Source: Bacteroidaceae bacterium
GTDB taxonomy: Bacteria > Bacteroidota > Bacteroidia > Bacteroidales > Bacteroidaceae
NCBI GenBank assembly: GCA_030843315.1
Contig: JAUUPT010000009.1
Location: 18,164-82,163, forward strand
Reading direction: 5' to 3'
DNA length: 64,000 bases
The notes beneath the pieces were generated by a model. It ran no database searches and was not told the DNA's origin. It worked only from the letters and a program-made list of their open reading frames with translations. Numbering within the stretch: position 1 is the first letter of the stretch; the number at the start of each line of letters is the position of its first letter. Positions 34,495 through 43,167 of this stretch are shown in pieces. A program made the position numbers and the translations under genes.

Positions 34495-36309
34495 TTATTT
34501 AATTACGATTTGTTCTTCACAAGCCTTCTTCCAGCGGCGCAGGGCATCGTTCCATGCGGGTATCATCGCCAGTGGAATATGTCTTTTGCGTATCTCCATT
34601 ACTTTGCGGAACACGATGCGGCCTGCTTCTGCTTGATAGGAGCAGCTCAACACTCCCTGGTCAGTCTCCATACGAAAATCCGGCGGGAGATAAGAAACGG
34701 TTCGCCCTTGCGGAATGTCAATCACCACTTCGCGGACGGTGCGGCATCTCCACTGCAATAGATAATCCTGCTGCCGGCGGGTGGTATCTATGGACTGGGC
34801 AAAGAAGTCATCGTGCGGGTCAGTCTCGATGTAGAGTTCTCCGTCGGCGGACTGCACAGCGGTGGCGTTGCTTACCTTACCCGTGAGGCGGAGGGCGGGA
34901 GCTTCGGGGCGTTCCTCTTCCAGCCGGATGTCCGTGGCGCGGCAGTCGTGTTGCGGGTCGGCAAGCATAGCGCTGAGGAAGTCGTTCTGCAAATCTTTTG
35001 CCCGGCTGTGGTAGAGGCTGAGCAATATTTCCTTATGTTCATCGGTGCATGTGCGGGTGGCGGTACCTTCCAGCGACGGTGCATCAGTCAGATGATAATG
35101 GTAATGGAGGCTGTCGGTAGCAGTGGGGATTTCCGGTTGGGGGAGGGTCTGCACAAGGCAGTCCGTTCCGTTCTCCACCAGTGCCTTTCGCCCTTGTATT
35201 TCTTGCGGAATGGTTTCCAACGGAATGTAGCGGTGGGTAGCATCCAGGCAATAGGTCTGCCCTTGATAGAAGAGCAGGCAGACGGCATGATTGATGGTGG
35301 CAAGCGTGGGCACTTCGTCGGGGGAGTAGGCGATGTCGTCTGTGCCGATGTAAGCCATCCGGGCATCGAAGCCTTGTGCCCTGAGAAGGGTACGCAGCAG
35401 CAGGGCCATGCCTTTGCAGTCGCCATAACGCTTGCGCAGCACTTCGGTGGGGCGGTCGGGCTGATGTCCGGCAAGGCCGCTTTCGAAGGCTATGTAGCGG
35501 ATATTCTGCTGCACGTAGGAGTAGGTACGGCGTATCTTCTCCATCTCCGTGGCGCATCCGGCGGTGATTTCCGCCAGCAATGTTTCGGCTTGGGGGAGAC
35601 TGCAATCCACCTCTGCCAGCTTGTTCAGCCAACGGTACATATCTTGCGTATCATAGAAAGAACCCGTTATCAGCAGATGCGGGTAGAGGTAACTGCTGCC
35701 GGGCGTGTTTTCCTCTTTCTTCATGGCGGGCAGCGCCTTCAGGGTATAGACGAAGAGAGAATCTCCTTCCTTGTTCACACTCTTCTCGCACCGGATGCCG
35801 GGAGGGAAGTTCTTCTCCACCAACCGGAAGCGGGAGAGGGAGGCGGGGATGGTGACGGAGATGCGCTTCTCGCGGATAAAGTATTCTTCGGGGAGGTAGA
35901 TGCGTGTAAAGTAGCGCAGGTCGCGGAAGGTGCGGCTGAATTCCACGCTTGCCTTCTTGCCTTGCCGGTCCAGGGAGAGGTCGAAGTAGCAGATGCGGGT
36001 ATCGTCGAAGAATACGTTCTCCGGCGTGGCGTTCCGGTGGATGGCTTTGGGGGCGAAGATGCCTTTGGCCTTGGCGTTGTCCAGGGAGATAAATTCGCCG
36101 TAGCAGACGTAAGGCTGTATATCGGCACCCATGCGGAGGGCTTCGTACTCGGTCCTCAGGGTATTGCGGACTACGGCATTTCCTCCTTCTTCTATAAAAA
36201 CATAGCTGTCTTCACAGCTATTGATAACGACGTTGTCGTCCATCGTTTGGCTGTGAAGGCAGCTGGCTATTAAACAGAAAAGTATGAGTGCATGAAATCT
36301 CTTCCTCAT
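34495..36309 (-). CDS. DUF3857/transglutaminase-like protein with intact catalytic triad
   Basis: 604 residues. A signal peptide (ends near LHSQ) precedes a DUF3857-type beta domain and then a transglutaminase core with C298 (RYGDCKGMALLL), H341 (TINHAVCLLF) and D356 (YCLDATHRY), the complete triad, followed by a DUF3858-like C-terminal beta domain. It may form or cleave amide bonds in envelope proteins or peptides; substrate unknown. It lies 19 bp after nadB and 26 bp before the degenerate paralogue, all on one strand, so the three are almost certainly one mRNA. Confidence 0.9.
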   Translation of the reverse strand: MRKRFHALILFCLIASCLHSQTMDDNVVINSCEDSYVFIEEGGNAVVRNTLRTEYEALRMGADIQPYVCYGEFISLDNAKAKGIFAPKAIHRNATPENVFFDDTRICYFDLSLDRQGKKASVEFSRTFRDLRYFTRIYLPEEYFIREKRISVTIPASLSRFRLVEKNFPPGIRCEKSVNKEGDSLFVYTLKALPAMKKEENTPGSSYLYPHLLITGSFYDTQDMYRWLNKLAEVDCSLPQAETLLAEITAGCATEMEKIRRTYSYVQQNIRYIAFESGLAGHQPDRPTEVLRKRYGDCKGMALLLRTLLRAQGFDARMAYIGTDDIAYSPDEVPTLATINHAVCLLFYQGQTYCLDATHRYIPLETIPQEIQGRKALVENGTDCLVQTLPQPEIPTATDSLHYHYHLTDAPSLEGTATRTCTDEHKEILLSLYHSRAKDLQNDFLSAMLADPQHDCRATDIRLEEERPEAPALRLTGKVSNATAVQSADGELYIETDPHDDFFAQSIDTTRRQQDYLLQWRCRTVREVVIDIPQGRTVSYLPPDFRMETDQGVLSCSYQAEAGRIVFRKVMEIRKRHIPLAMIPAWNDALRRWKKACEEQIVIK

Positions 36310-36328
36310 GCTTTCGGGTTGTTTTGTG

Positions 36329-37900
36329 TTACTTCTTTGCGTGCGGATAATCTATCGTGTAGTGCAATCCACGGCTCTCCTTGCGTTCCATGGCTTGGCG
36401 GGTAATCAGGTAGCCCACATTGATCATGTTGCGCAGTTCGCAAAGTTCGCGGGTGGCCTTGCTGCTCTTGAAGAGTTTCTCAGTCTCCTCGTAGATGATA
36501 TCCAGACGGTTCCAGGCACGTGTCAGACGGGTGTTGCTGCGGACGATGCCGACGTAGGCTTCCATAATCTGGTTCACTTCCTTCATGCTTTGCGTGATGA
36601 GTACGCGCTCCTCGTTGGAGATGGTTCCCTCGTCGTTCCATTTGGGGATATCTTCGTTAAACTCGTAACGCTCGAATACGCTCAAGGCATGCTTGGCGGC
36701 GGAATCGGCATAAACCACGGCTTCAATCAGTGAGTTCGAAGCCAGGCGGTTTCCGCCATGCAACCCGGTGCAAGAGCACTCGCCGATGGCATACAGGCGG
36801 CGGATGCTGCTCTGTCCGTCCAGGTCCACCTTGATGCCGCCGCAGAGGTAGTGGGCGGCGGGGGCTACGGGGATGTAATCTTTCGTGATGTCGATACCTA
36901 TCGAAAGGCATTTCTTGTAGATATTGGGGAAGTGCTTCTTGGTTTCTTCGGGGTCTTTGTGGGTGACGTCCAGATAAACATGGTCGTCGCCGCGTTGCTT
37001 CATCTCGTTGTCGATGGCACGCGCCACGATGTCGCGCGGGGCGAGTGAGAGGCGCGGGTCGTACTTCTGCATAAACTCCTTGCCGTCCATCGTGCGGAGC
37101 ACGCCGCCGTAGCCGCGCATGGCCTCGGTGATGAGGAAGCAGGGACGGTCGCCCGGATGATAGAGGGCGGTGGGGTGGAACTGGATGAACTCCATGTCCT
37201 TCACGGCGCCTTTGGCACGATATACCATTGCAATGCCGTCGCCCGTGGCAACCAGCGGGTTGGTGGTGTTGCGGTAGACTGCTTCGCAGCCACCCGTCGC
37301 CATGATGGTCAGTTTGGAGAGGAAGGTGTCTACTTCACCGGTAGCTTCGTTCAGCACGTATGCGCCGTAGCATTTGATGCCCGGAGTGTAGCGGGTGACG
37401 ATGATGCCCAGGTGGTGCTGGGTGATGATTTCTACGGCATAGAAATCGGTAAACACCGTGATGTTGGGATGTTGCTTCACAGCTTCAATCAGGCTGGTTT
37501 GTATCTCTGCACCCGTATTGTCCTGGTGGTGCAGGATGCGGAATTCGGAGTGGCCGCCTTCCTTGTGCAGGTCGAACTCTCCACTTTCTTTCTTGTCGAA
37601 GTTCACTCCCCAGTTGATGAGCTCGTTTATCTGCTCGGGGGCGTTGCGCACCACTTTCTCCACGGCTTCGCGGTCGCTGATCCAGTCGCCTGCAATCATG
37701 GTGTCTTCTATATGTTTCTCGAAATTGTCTACTTTCAGATTGGTGACAGAGGCAATTCCCCCTTGTGCAAAGTAGGTGTTTGACTCTTCCAGACCTGCCT
37801 TGCAGATGAGGGCTACTGTTCCTTTATGCGCCACTTTCAGCGCAAAACTCATACCGGCAATTCCAGAGCCGATAACGAGAAAATCGAACTTTCTTACCAT
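36329..37900 (-). CDS. nadB: L-aspartate oxidase
   Basis: 523 residues from the ATG at 37900. It oxidises L-aspartate to iminoaspartate, the substrate of NadA, using FAD. The FAD-binding GSGIAGMSFALKVA is at the N-terminus; SNTYFAQGGIASV, GGHSEFRILHHQDNTG, the succinate dehydrogenase-like HPTALYHPGDRPCFLITEAMRGYGGVL and GGNRLASNSLIEAVVYADSAA are all present. A longer in-frame start (37924) would begin upstream of the probable -7 box TAGTTTTG (minus, about 37923-37930). First gene of an operon with two DUF3857 proteins, an unexplained partnership. Confidence 0.97.
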   Translation of the reverse strand: MVRKFDFLVIGSGIAGMSFALKVAHKGTVALICKAGLEESNTYFAQGGIASVTNLKVDNFEKHIEDTMIAGDWISDREAVEKVVRNAPEQINELINWGVNFDKKESGEFDLHKEGGHSEFRILHHQDNTGAEIQTSLIEAVKQHPNITVFTDFYAVEIITQHHLGIIVTRYTPGIKCYGAYVLNEATGEVDTFLSKLTIMATGGCEAVYRNTTNPLVATGDGIAMVYRAKGAVKDMEFIQFHPTALYHPGDRPCFLITEAMRGYGGVLRTMDGKEFMQKYDPRLSLAPRDIVARAIDNEMKQRGDDHVYLDVTHKDPEETKKHFPNIYKKCLSIGIDITKDYIPVAPAAHYLCGGIKVDLDGQSSIRRLYAIGECSCTGLHGGNRLASNSLIEAVVYADSAAKHALSVFERYEFNEDIPKWNDEGTISNEERVLITQSMKEVNQIMEAYVGIVRSNTRLTRAWNRLDIIYEETEKLFKSSKATRELCELRNMINVGYLITRQAMERKESRGLHYTIDYPHAKK

Positions 37901-38008
37901 AGGTTTGTATATTTGATGTTGCAAAACTACAAAATAACTACATTCCTTGTGTCATCTGTCCGCATTAATTCGCAGAAATACCTACCTTTACCGCAAAAAT
38001 CTGACATT

Positions 38009-38404
38009 ATGAACCGTATTTTCCATGCCCGCATCGCCGTGGGTCAGTATTTATTCCTGATTATGATAGCCGCCCTGGCTGTTTTCGGCTTGTGGGAGAA
38101 GCACATTTTTGTAGCAGTTATCGCCATGCTTTGGCTGGTAATCTCTATTGAAAGATTGATCCATACTACTTATACAATCACTCCCGACGGGAAACTGGTC
38201 CTGTTCTTCGGCCGCTTCTCGCGCGGCAAGGAGATTCTGCTGAAAGACATCACTTCTGTGGAGCGCGCTTCTTCCATGCAGATAGGACGGTTTGCCGTGA
38301 TGCGCTACGTGCTGGTGAAGTACGGGGCAAGGGGGAAGTGCGAGGCGCTGCTTCCGGTGAAGGAGGAGGAGTTTATCTTGTTAATAAACAAATCACGACT
38401 ATAA
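38009..38404 (+). CDS. Small membrane protein with PH-like domain
   Basis: 131 residues. Two membrane helices (VGQYLFLIMIAALAVFGLW and IFVAVIAMLWLVISIERL) are followed by a short beta-rich PH-like domain: YTITPDGKLVLFFGRFSRGKEILLKDITSVERASS, then YVLVKYGARGKCEALLPVKEEEFILLI. This is the layout of bacterial PH-domain membrane proteins of unknown function. The longer frame from 37826 reads back over the nadB start and is not credible; the -7-like TACCTTTA at 37983-37990 supports ATG 38009. Divergent from nadB. Confidence 0.75.
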   Translation: MNRIFHARIAVGQYLFLIMIAALAVFGLWEKHIFVAVIAMLWLVISIERLIHTTYTITPDGKLVLFFGRFSRGKEILLKDITSVERASSMQIGRFAVMRYVLVKYGARGKCEALLPVKEEEFILLINKSRL

Positions 38405-38482
38405 ACAAAACTTAATTTTGCTTCTTCTCTTTGCAGTCTTTCGGATATGGGCGCGTCCATTCAGCAAAAATAAAGAACAATC

Positions 38483-39229
38483 ATGAACTTGAATTGCGCC
38501 ATTTTACATGCAGACTTAGAGATTGCCGGGAAGATAGAAGAATACATCAGCAAGATACCTTTTCTTTCGTTATGCGGCAAATACGCAGACCCTCTTGAAG
38601 CATTGAAAGATTATTATGAGATGAAAGTAGAAGTTTACTTCGTCGGCATCTACCCGGTGGAAGAAGGGGGAATCAACGGGATGGACTTTTGCAGGCTGCT
38701 GTCTTCCTCTACCCGCGTCATCTTCATCACAGATACCGACCGCCATGCTGCCGAGTGTTTCCGCCTCGATGCGCTGGACTACCTGTCGGGCGTCGTCAAT
38801 TTCTCTACCTTTTTCCAGTCGGTGAGCAAGGCTGCACGCTGGTTCTCTTTGCAAGAGGGCGGTGCCACCGGTCAGAATCCTTCCAAGAGCCAGGAAGAAT
38901 CGCCGAAAGTGATTTATGTAAGGTCCGATAGCCGCATCATGCGGTTGGATTTGGAACAGATCAATTATATAGAAGGCTTGGGAGATTATGTCAAAATCTA
39001 CTGCAAAGGCTCTTCCAAACCCATCCTGAGCCTGTGCAGCATGAAGTATATGGAAGAGAAACTTCCTGCCGGTGAATTTATCCGGATACACCGTTCTTTC
39101 ATCGTCCGCCTGTGCAGCATCAGTGCGATAGGGCGGGGCTCGGTAATGATTGAGCAGAAGGATGTGCCTATCGGCGATGCCTACCGCGAACGGGTGAAGG
39201 GGTATGTATCGAGGCTGGCGGTGCTGTAA
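38483..39229 (+). CDS. LytTR-family regulator with a degenerate receiver domain
   Basis: 248 residues: receiver-like domain 1-125, then a LytTR DNA-binding domain (about 145-245; YVRSDSRIMRLDLEQINYIEGLGDYVKIYCKG, KLPAGEFIRIHRSFIVRL). The phospho-acceptor region reads VYFVGIYP (51-58) with no Asp; the usual N-terminal acidic pair is reduced to HADLE (9-13); and the conserved Lys is replaced (DYLSGVV, 99-105). It should therefore not be switched by phosphotransfer. No LytS-type kinase is adjacent. A 22-bp-phased array follows immediately after the stop codon. Confidence 0.88.
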   Translation: MNLNCAILHADLEIAGKIEEYISKIPFLSLCGKYADPLEALKDYYEMKVEVYFVGIYPVEEGGINGMDFCRLLSSSTRVIFITDTDRHAAECFRLDALDYLSGVVNFSTFFQSVSKAARWFSLQEGGATGQNPSKSQEESPKVIYVRSDSRIMRLDLEQINYIEGLGDYVKIYCKGSSKPILSLCSMKYMEEKLPAGEFIRIHRSFIVRLCSISAIGRGSVMIEQKDVPIGDAYRERVKGYVSRLAVL

Positions 39230-39245
39230 AAGTGTGCGTCAGTTC

Positions 39246-39334
39246 CTCTATAGTGGCACGTCGGTTCATCTATAGTGGCACGCCGGTTTCTCTATGGATG
39301 AACTCTGTTTTCTCTATAGTGGCACACCGGGAAA
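39246..39334. repeat. 22-bp-phased CTCTATAGTGGCAC array
   Basis: Units start at 39246, 39268, 39290 and 39312 (CTCTATAGTGGCAC, ATCTATAGTGGCAC, CTCTATGGATGAAC, CTCTATAGTGGCAC), exactly 22 bp apart. GTTCATCTATAG (39264-39275) and CTATGGATGAAC (39292-39303) form an 11/12 inverted repeat. It fills the 106-bp gap between two convergent genes. Confidence 0.82.
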
Positions 39335-39335
39335 T

Positions 39336-40547
39336 TTATTTCAACTTCGCCTTCGACAACCTCTCCCCGAACGTCAGATTCAGATTCAGGCTGAACCGGC
39401 TTTCCTGCATCAGATTACTGCGCGAGTTTATCTGCTTCCGCCAAGTGGCACCCAGCGATAGGTACGAGTACCGGATAGGGAAACTGGCTCCGGCGCTCAC
39501 TTCGAGATACTGCATTTTCCCCCCCTTCAGATTAATGTAAGAGTTGCTGAACCCTACGCCTCCCATCAGCTCCGTGGAGCGTGGAAGGCGCGGGTTGGTG
39601 ACATAGCTGCCCCCTATATTCAGTTTGTGTTGGTTTTCGTACTTCATGGAAGTGTACGAGGAAGAGTTGCGGCTCCAGTCCAGGTAATTGTAGTCGGCGG
39701 TCAGCACCCAGCGTGGGGTAGTCATGGAGAAGCCGGTGCCCAGGTGGGCGGGCAGGTATTGCGTGCGGCTGTGATAGCCTTTGTCCACACTTTCGCTGGT
39801 GGAAGAGTTGCTGTAAGTCAGCGTATTGTCGTGGCTGATGGGGAAGGAAGGCGCAAACACTACTCCCGCTGCCCACATCCGCTGACTGGAAGTGGCGAAT
39901 TCATAATGCACTCCGAAGTCGGCATAGAAGGCTCGCTTCGACGATTCGTACTTCACGATGGCGCTTTCCTGCGTCTCGCTCTGCGTCACGGTTCCCGTTA
40001 TCATGCCCAGGTTCACGCCTACGGACAACTGCCGCGTCAGTGCAAAGGCGTTGGTAAGGTAGCAACGATACAGCCCTCCTGTGCCTTCGAACAGGGAGTA
40101 GGTGTAACTGCCGGGCACACCCTCCACCTCTTCTTCGGTCTGAATGACATAACCTATACTGCTGTAAGGCGCTGCACCCACGATGGCATACCAGCGGGGA
40201 AGAATGCGGAAACCCATGCTGATGCGGTTGGGATTGCCGGTGCCGCTGGCGCTGTGCTCGCTCAGGAAGGAGTAGCGGGCGTAGGACGCCGATGCACCCA
40301 CGTCGAAGGTGAAGCAAGTGCTGTCCATGCGGGTGATGGCGGCGGGGTTCAGCGTGTTTTGGAATCCGATGCGGTTCAGGGCGATGCCCACGTTGCCCAT
40401 GCCGGCATAGCGGCCGCCGTCGCTGGCGCTGAGTTCGCCCACTCCGTACATGGACGTGGGCAGGTTGGTGGTGTTCTGGGCTGTGGCGAAGGGGGTTGCT
40501 GCGCACAGGCTGCACAGCAAGAGGGCGGTAGGGTAGTAATGTCTCAT
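39336..40547 (-). CDS. Outer-membrane beta-barrel protein (FadL/PorV-like)
   Basis: 403 residues: signal peptide (PTALLLCSLCAATPFATAQ), a short plug-like N-terminus (SMYGVGELSASDGGRYAGMGNVGIALN, with the 'NPAAITRMD' segment typical of OmpP1/FadL and PorV relatives), then amphipathic strands to the C-terminus. It is probably an outer-membrane channel or secretion-associated barrel. The start codon overlaps the stop of the upstream DUF4270 gene by 4 bp (translational coupling), so the two products are likely to act together. Confidence 0.85.
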   Translation of the reverse strand: MRHYYPTALLLCSLCAATPFATAQNTTNLPTSMYGVGELSASDGGRYAGMGNVGIALNRIGFQNTLNPAAITRMDSTCFTFDVGASASYARYSFLSEHSASGTGNPNRISMGFRILPRWYAIVGAAPYSSIGYVIQTEEEVEGVPGSYTYSLFEGTGGLYRCYLTNAFALTRQLSVGVNLGMITGTVTQSETQESAIVKYESSKRAFYADFGVHYEFATSSQRMWAAGVVFAPSFPISHDNTLTYSNSSTSESVDKGYHSRTQYLPAHLGTGFSMTTPRWVLTADYNYLDWSRNSSSYTSMKYENQHKLNIGGSYVTNPRLPRSTELMGGVGFSNSYINLKGGKMQYLEVSAGASFPIRYSYLSLGATWRKQINSRSNLMQESRFSLNLNLTFGERLSKAKLK

Positions 40548-41860
40548 TGCTCGTTGTATATTTTAAATCTTACGTCCAATCTGCATTGCCGGTCCTTGTC
40601 GGGGGCATTTGTGAAGATTACCTGGTTGAAGGTGGTGGCGGTTTCATTGTCCGTCAGGCTCATCAGCAGTTTCTGCCGCTTGATGCCCCAGGTGCCGAAG
40701 TTGTTGCGGATAAACTGGGTGAGGTCGAAGGAGTAGTAGGTTTCCTTGCCGTAGAATTGGTCCACGGTGAGGTTACCGGTCTGCACGGTCACTCCGTCGC
40801 TGCCGTATACGTAGTCTTCCAGCACATTGTTTTCGTCCGTGATGTAGAGGCGGATGTCCTGCGGTAGTTGGCTTACTTCATTGTAGCTCTTGGCCAAGGG
40901 GTAGAGATAGAGCGTGGCGCTTTCTATGGAGACGATTTCTCCGGCACTTCCCAATTCGTTCAGGAAGGGAAATTCCAGTTGGTTGTAGTATCCCGTCAGT
41001 CCTTGCATATAGGCTTGGTGCTCCATATCGCCGGAGTGGACGAGGTTTTCTATTCCGCTTTGCAGTCCGTCGAGGTGGGTGCCGGTGGGGTCGTGCCGGA
41101 TGCCGGTGTAGGCGTATTCGGTGTTCACGCTGAGGGTCAGCACTTGCTCGGTTCGCTGGTTGGATACTTCCTGGTAGTGCAGGTTGAGGCTCATGGCGGA
41201 GTCGTTCACCATGAATCCGGTGATGCACTGCCCGTCGGTTTCGGGCACAAAGACCAGTCCGGGAAACTGCTTCTTGAATTTCTCCTGGGTACTGAAGTAA
41301 TCATCCTGCGCCACAAGGTCATCCAGCAGTTGCCGCCCCCATGCATCGGGCAGGCGTACGGTTACTTCCCTTTTCCGCCCGGGAGAGGGGGTGAAGGTGA
41401 AGCTGAAGAGCGGGGTGTCTTCCATCGGCAGCACGGTGGTGGTGTAGAGGTCTTCGTCGTTGTCCAGCACGATGGGGTGCTTCAGTTGGTATACGGAGAT
41501 GCGTTGCTGCGTCAGCGTGTCTCCCCAGAAGTGTCCCGAAGGTATCATCCGCAGCACGAGCGAGTCGAGGGTATAGGTGCAATCCGTGCTGGGGGTGAAG
41601 CTGCTGGTGGAATATTCGGCATAGTAGGTGGCTGCCACTTCGCCCCACGCGCTGTGCCGGTAGTGCCCCAGTTGGCAGATGCTGTCGTCCCGGGTTTCTA
41701 TGGAATCCAGGAGGATGGTGCTGATATCTACCGAGCAGGTATCTACATATACATTATAAAAAGAACTCTCTACGAGACTTTTCCCCAGTGCCGAGTTCTC
41801 GTCCTGGCAGGCGCAGAGAAGGGCGGGGATTATAAACAAAGAGTATAGTAACTTTTTCAT
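40544..41860 (-). CDS. DUF4270-domain lipoprotein
   Basis: 438 residues: lipoprotein signal MKKLLYSLFIIPALLCAC with Cys at 18, then the DUF4270 domain (VSTIL-type opening DTCSVDISTILLDSIETRDDSICQLGHYRHSAWGEVAATYYAEYSTSS; repeated beta motifs to the C-terminus). The family is conserved in Bacteroidetes and unassigned. It precedes and overlaps the beta-barrel gene and is divergent from the Kelch lipoprotein gene, an arrangement I associate with this family in other Bacteroidetes. It is probably attached to the outer membrane. Confidence 0.88.
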   Translation of the reverse strand: MKKLLYSLFIIPALLCACQDENSALGKSLVESSFYNVYVDTCSVDISTILLDSIETRDDSICQLGHYRHSAWGEVAATYYAEYSTSSFTPSTDCTYTLDSLVLRMIPSGHFWGDTLTQQRISVYQLKHPIVLDNDEDLYTTTVLPMEDTPLFSFTFTPSPGRKREVTVRLPDAWGRQLLDDLVAQDDYFSTQEKFKKQFPGLVFVPETDGQCITGFMVNDSAMSLNLHYQEVSNQRTEQVLTLSVNTEYAYTGIRHDPTGTHLDGLQSGIENLVHSGDMEHQAYMQGLTGYYNQLEFPFLNELGSAGEIVSIESATLYLYPLAKSYNEVSQLPQDIRLYITDENNVLEDYVYGSDGVTVQTGNLTVDQFYGKETYYSFDLTQFIRNNFGTWGIKRQKLLMSLTDNETATTFNQVIFTNAPDKDRQCRLDVRFKIYNEQ

Positions 41861-42010
41861 CGTCGTTTTTTTTAATTGGGGGCAAAGGAAAATGAAACTT
41901 TCATATCTTCCTATTTAAATCGGCTATCGGGCCTGTTTTATCGGTAAAGGCGTTTAACGGGAATTTCGAGCCGTTCGTCGGTTCTTTTTGTGAGTGTGGT
42001 TGGGACGGCT

Positions 42011-42018
42011 TATTTTTG
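42011..42018 (+). promoter_or_regulatory. Promoter of the Kelch/DUF4907 genes
   Basis: -7 box TATTTTTG at 42011-42018 with TTTG at 41987-41990, a 20-bp spacer, in the 195-bp gap between divergent envelope genes. Confidence 0.55.
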
Positions 42019-42055
42019 CGACCAAAAAGTTAGTAATTAAAACATTCTAAGAAAA

Positions 42056-43132
42056 ATGAATCGACTATTATTAGGAATGATGCTGCTGGCAACCTTGTGC
42101 CTGACCGGCAGTTGCACGGACGATGATGAATACACGCAGGGGCAGTGGTGGAAGAAAGCAAGCTACAACGGCGTGTACCGCGCCTATGCTTCGAGCTTTA
42201 CCATCGGCAACAAGGGCTATCTGTGCTGCGGATTCTATGGAGCGAACAAGGATTACCTGAATGACCTTTGGGAGTATGATATGGATAGAAACAGTTGGAC
42301 ACAGTGTTCGGATATGCCTGCTGTGGGCCGCACGGCTGCTGTCGGCTTTGCAGTGAACGGAAAAGGTTATGTTACTACGGGCTCCGTGAAAGATGGTTCC
42401 TCCTCTTACTGCGTGGCGGATACCTGGGAGTACGACCCCAATACGGATACCTGGACGCGGAAAGACGACTTCAAGGGCGGCGTGCGTGACGGGGCATTGG
42501 CCTTCAGCATCGGTGGATATGGCTACGTGGGTACAGGGCGCAACAATGATGCCACCGGCAGTGAAAGTAATTACAAGATGGACTTCTACCGCTTCAACCC
42601 CAGTGCCGCGGAAGGCTCGCAATGGGAATCCGTGACCGGCTACGGGGGTGAAAAGCGATACTTCGGTACGGCTTTTGTGATAGACGATGTAGCCTACATC
42701 TGCTGTGGCAGGAACAATGGTGCTGACTTAGTGGATTTCTGGAAATTCGACGGAAGCAACTGGACACAGCTACGCGACATTGCTAATACGGATTCCGATA
42801 ATGATTATGACGATGATTACGCCATTACGCGGTCCGAAGCCGTGTCTTTCGCCATTGGCGGCAGGGGATTTGTGGCTACCGGTACGCGTGGCAGTTCACT
42901 GAGCAGTAACTACTGGATGTACAATCCCGACCAGGATTTGTGGTACGGCGACTCCGACGATGACTTTACTCCGATTACCGATGTGCATAATTATCCTTCG
43001 GGTGCTTCTTCGCGCAAGGGTGCCGTTTCTTTTTCCAACGGTGAGCGCGGTTTTGTATTGACAGGCGTGAGTGGCAGCAGCTATTTCGATGACGTTTACG
43101 AGCTTCTGCCCGATGAGGAGGAAGAAGTCTGA
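42056..43132 (+). CDS. Kelch-repeat lipoprotein
   Basis: 358 residues: lipoprotein signal MNRLLLGMMLLATLCLTGSC, then about six Kelch-type repeats forming a predicted beta-propeller. Each repeat shows G-Y-hydrophobic-CCG/GTG and a W-x-Y/F-D...W-T pattern (for example GYLCCGFYGANKDYLNDLWEYD, GYVTTGS...DTWEYDPNTDTW). It is probably a binding or scaffold protein at the outer membrane. It is encoded head-to-head with the DUF4270/barrel operon and 35 bp ahead of the DUF4907 gene. Confidence 0.9.
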   Translation: MNRLLLGMMLLATLCLTGSCTDDDEYTQGQWWKKASYNGVYRAYASSFTIGNKGYLCCGFYGANKDYLNDLWEYDMDRNSWTQCSDMPAVGRTAAVGFAVNGKGYVTTGSVKDGSSSYCVADTWEYDPNTDTWTRKDDFKGGVRDGALAFSIGGYGYVGTGRNNDATGSESNYKMDFYRFNPSAAEGSQWESVTGYGGEKRYFGTAFVIDDVAYICCGRNNGADLVDFWKFDGSNWTQLRDIANTDSDNDYDDDYAITRSEAVSFAIGGRGFVATGTRGSSLSSNYWMYNPDQDLWYGDSDDDFTPITDVHNYPSGASSRKGAVSFSNGERGFVLTGVSGSSYFDDVYELLPDEEEEV

Positions 43133-43167
43133 TTGATATCTATATGCAAGTTGCAATTGAATAACTT

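Noticed and set aside
34813..36273. Long open frame (486 codons) opposite the transglutaminase-like gene
   Set aside because: Shadow of the real minus-strand gene, with Gly/Val-rich composition and no recognisable domain.
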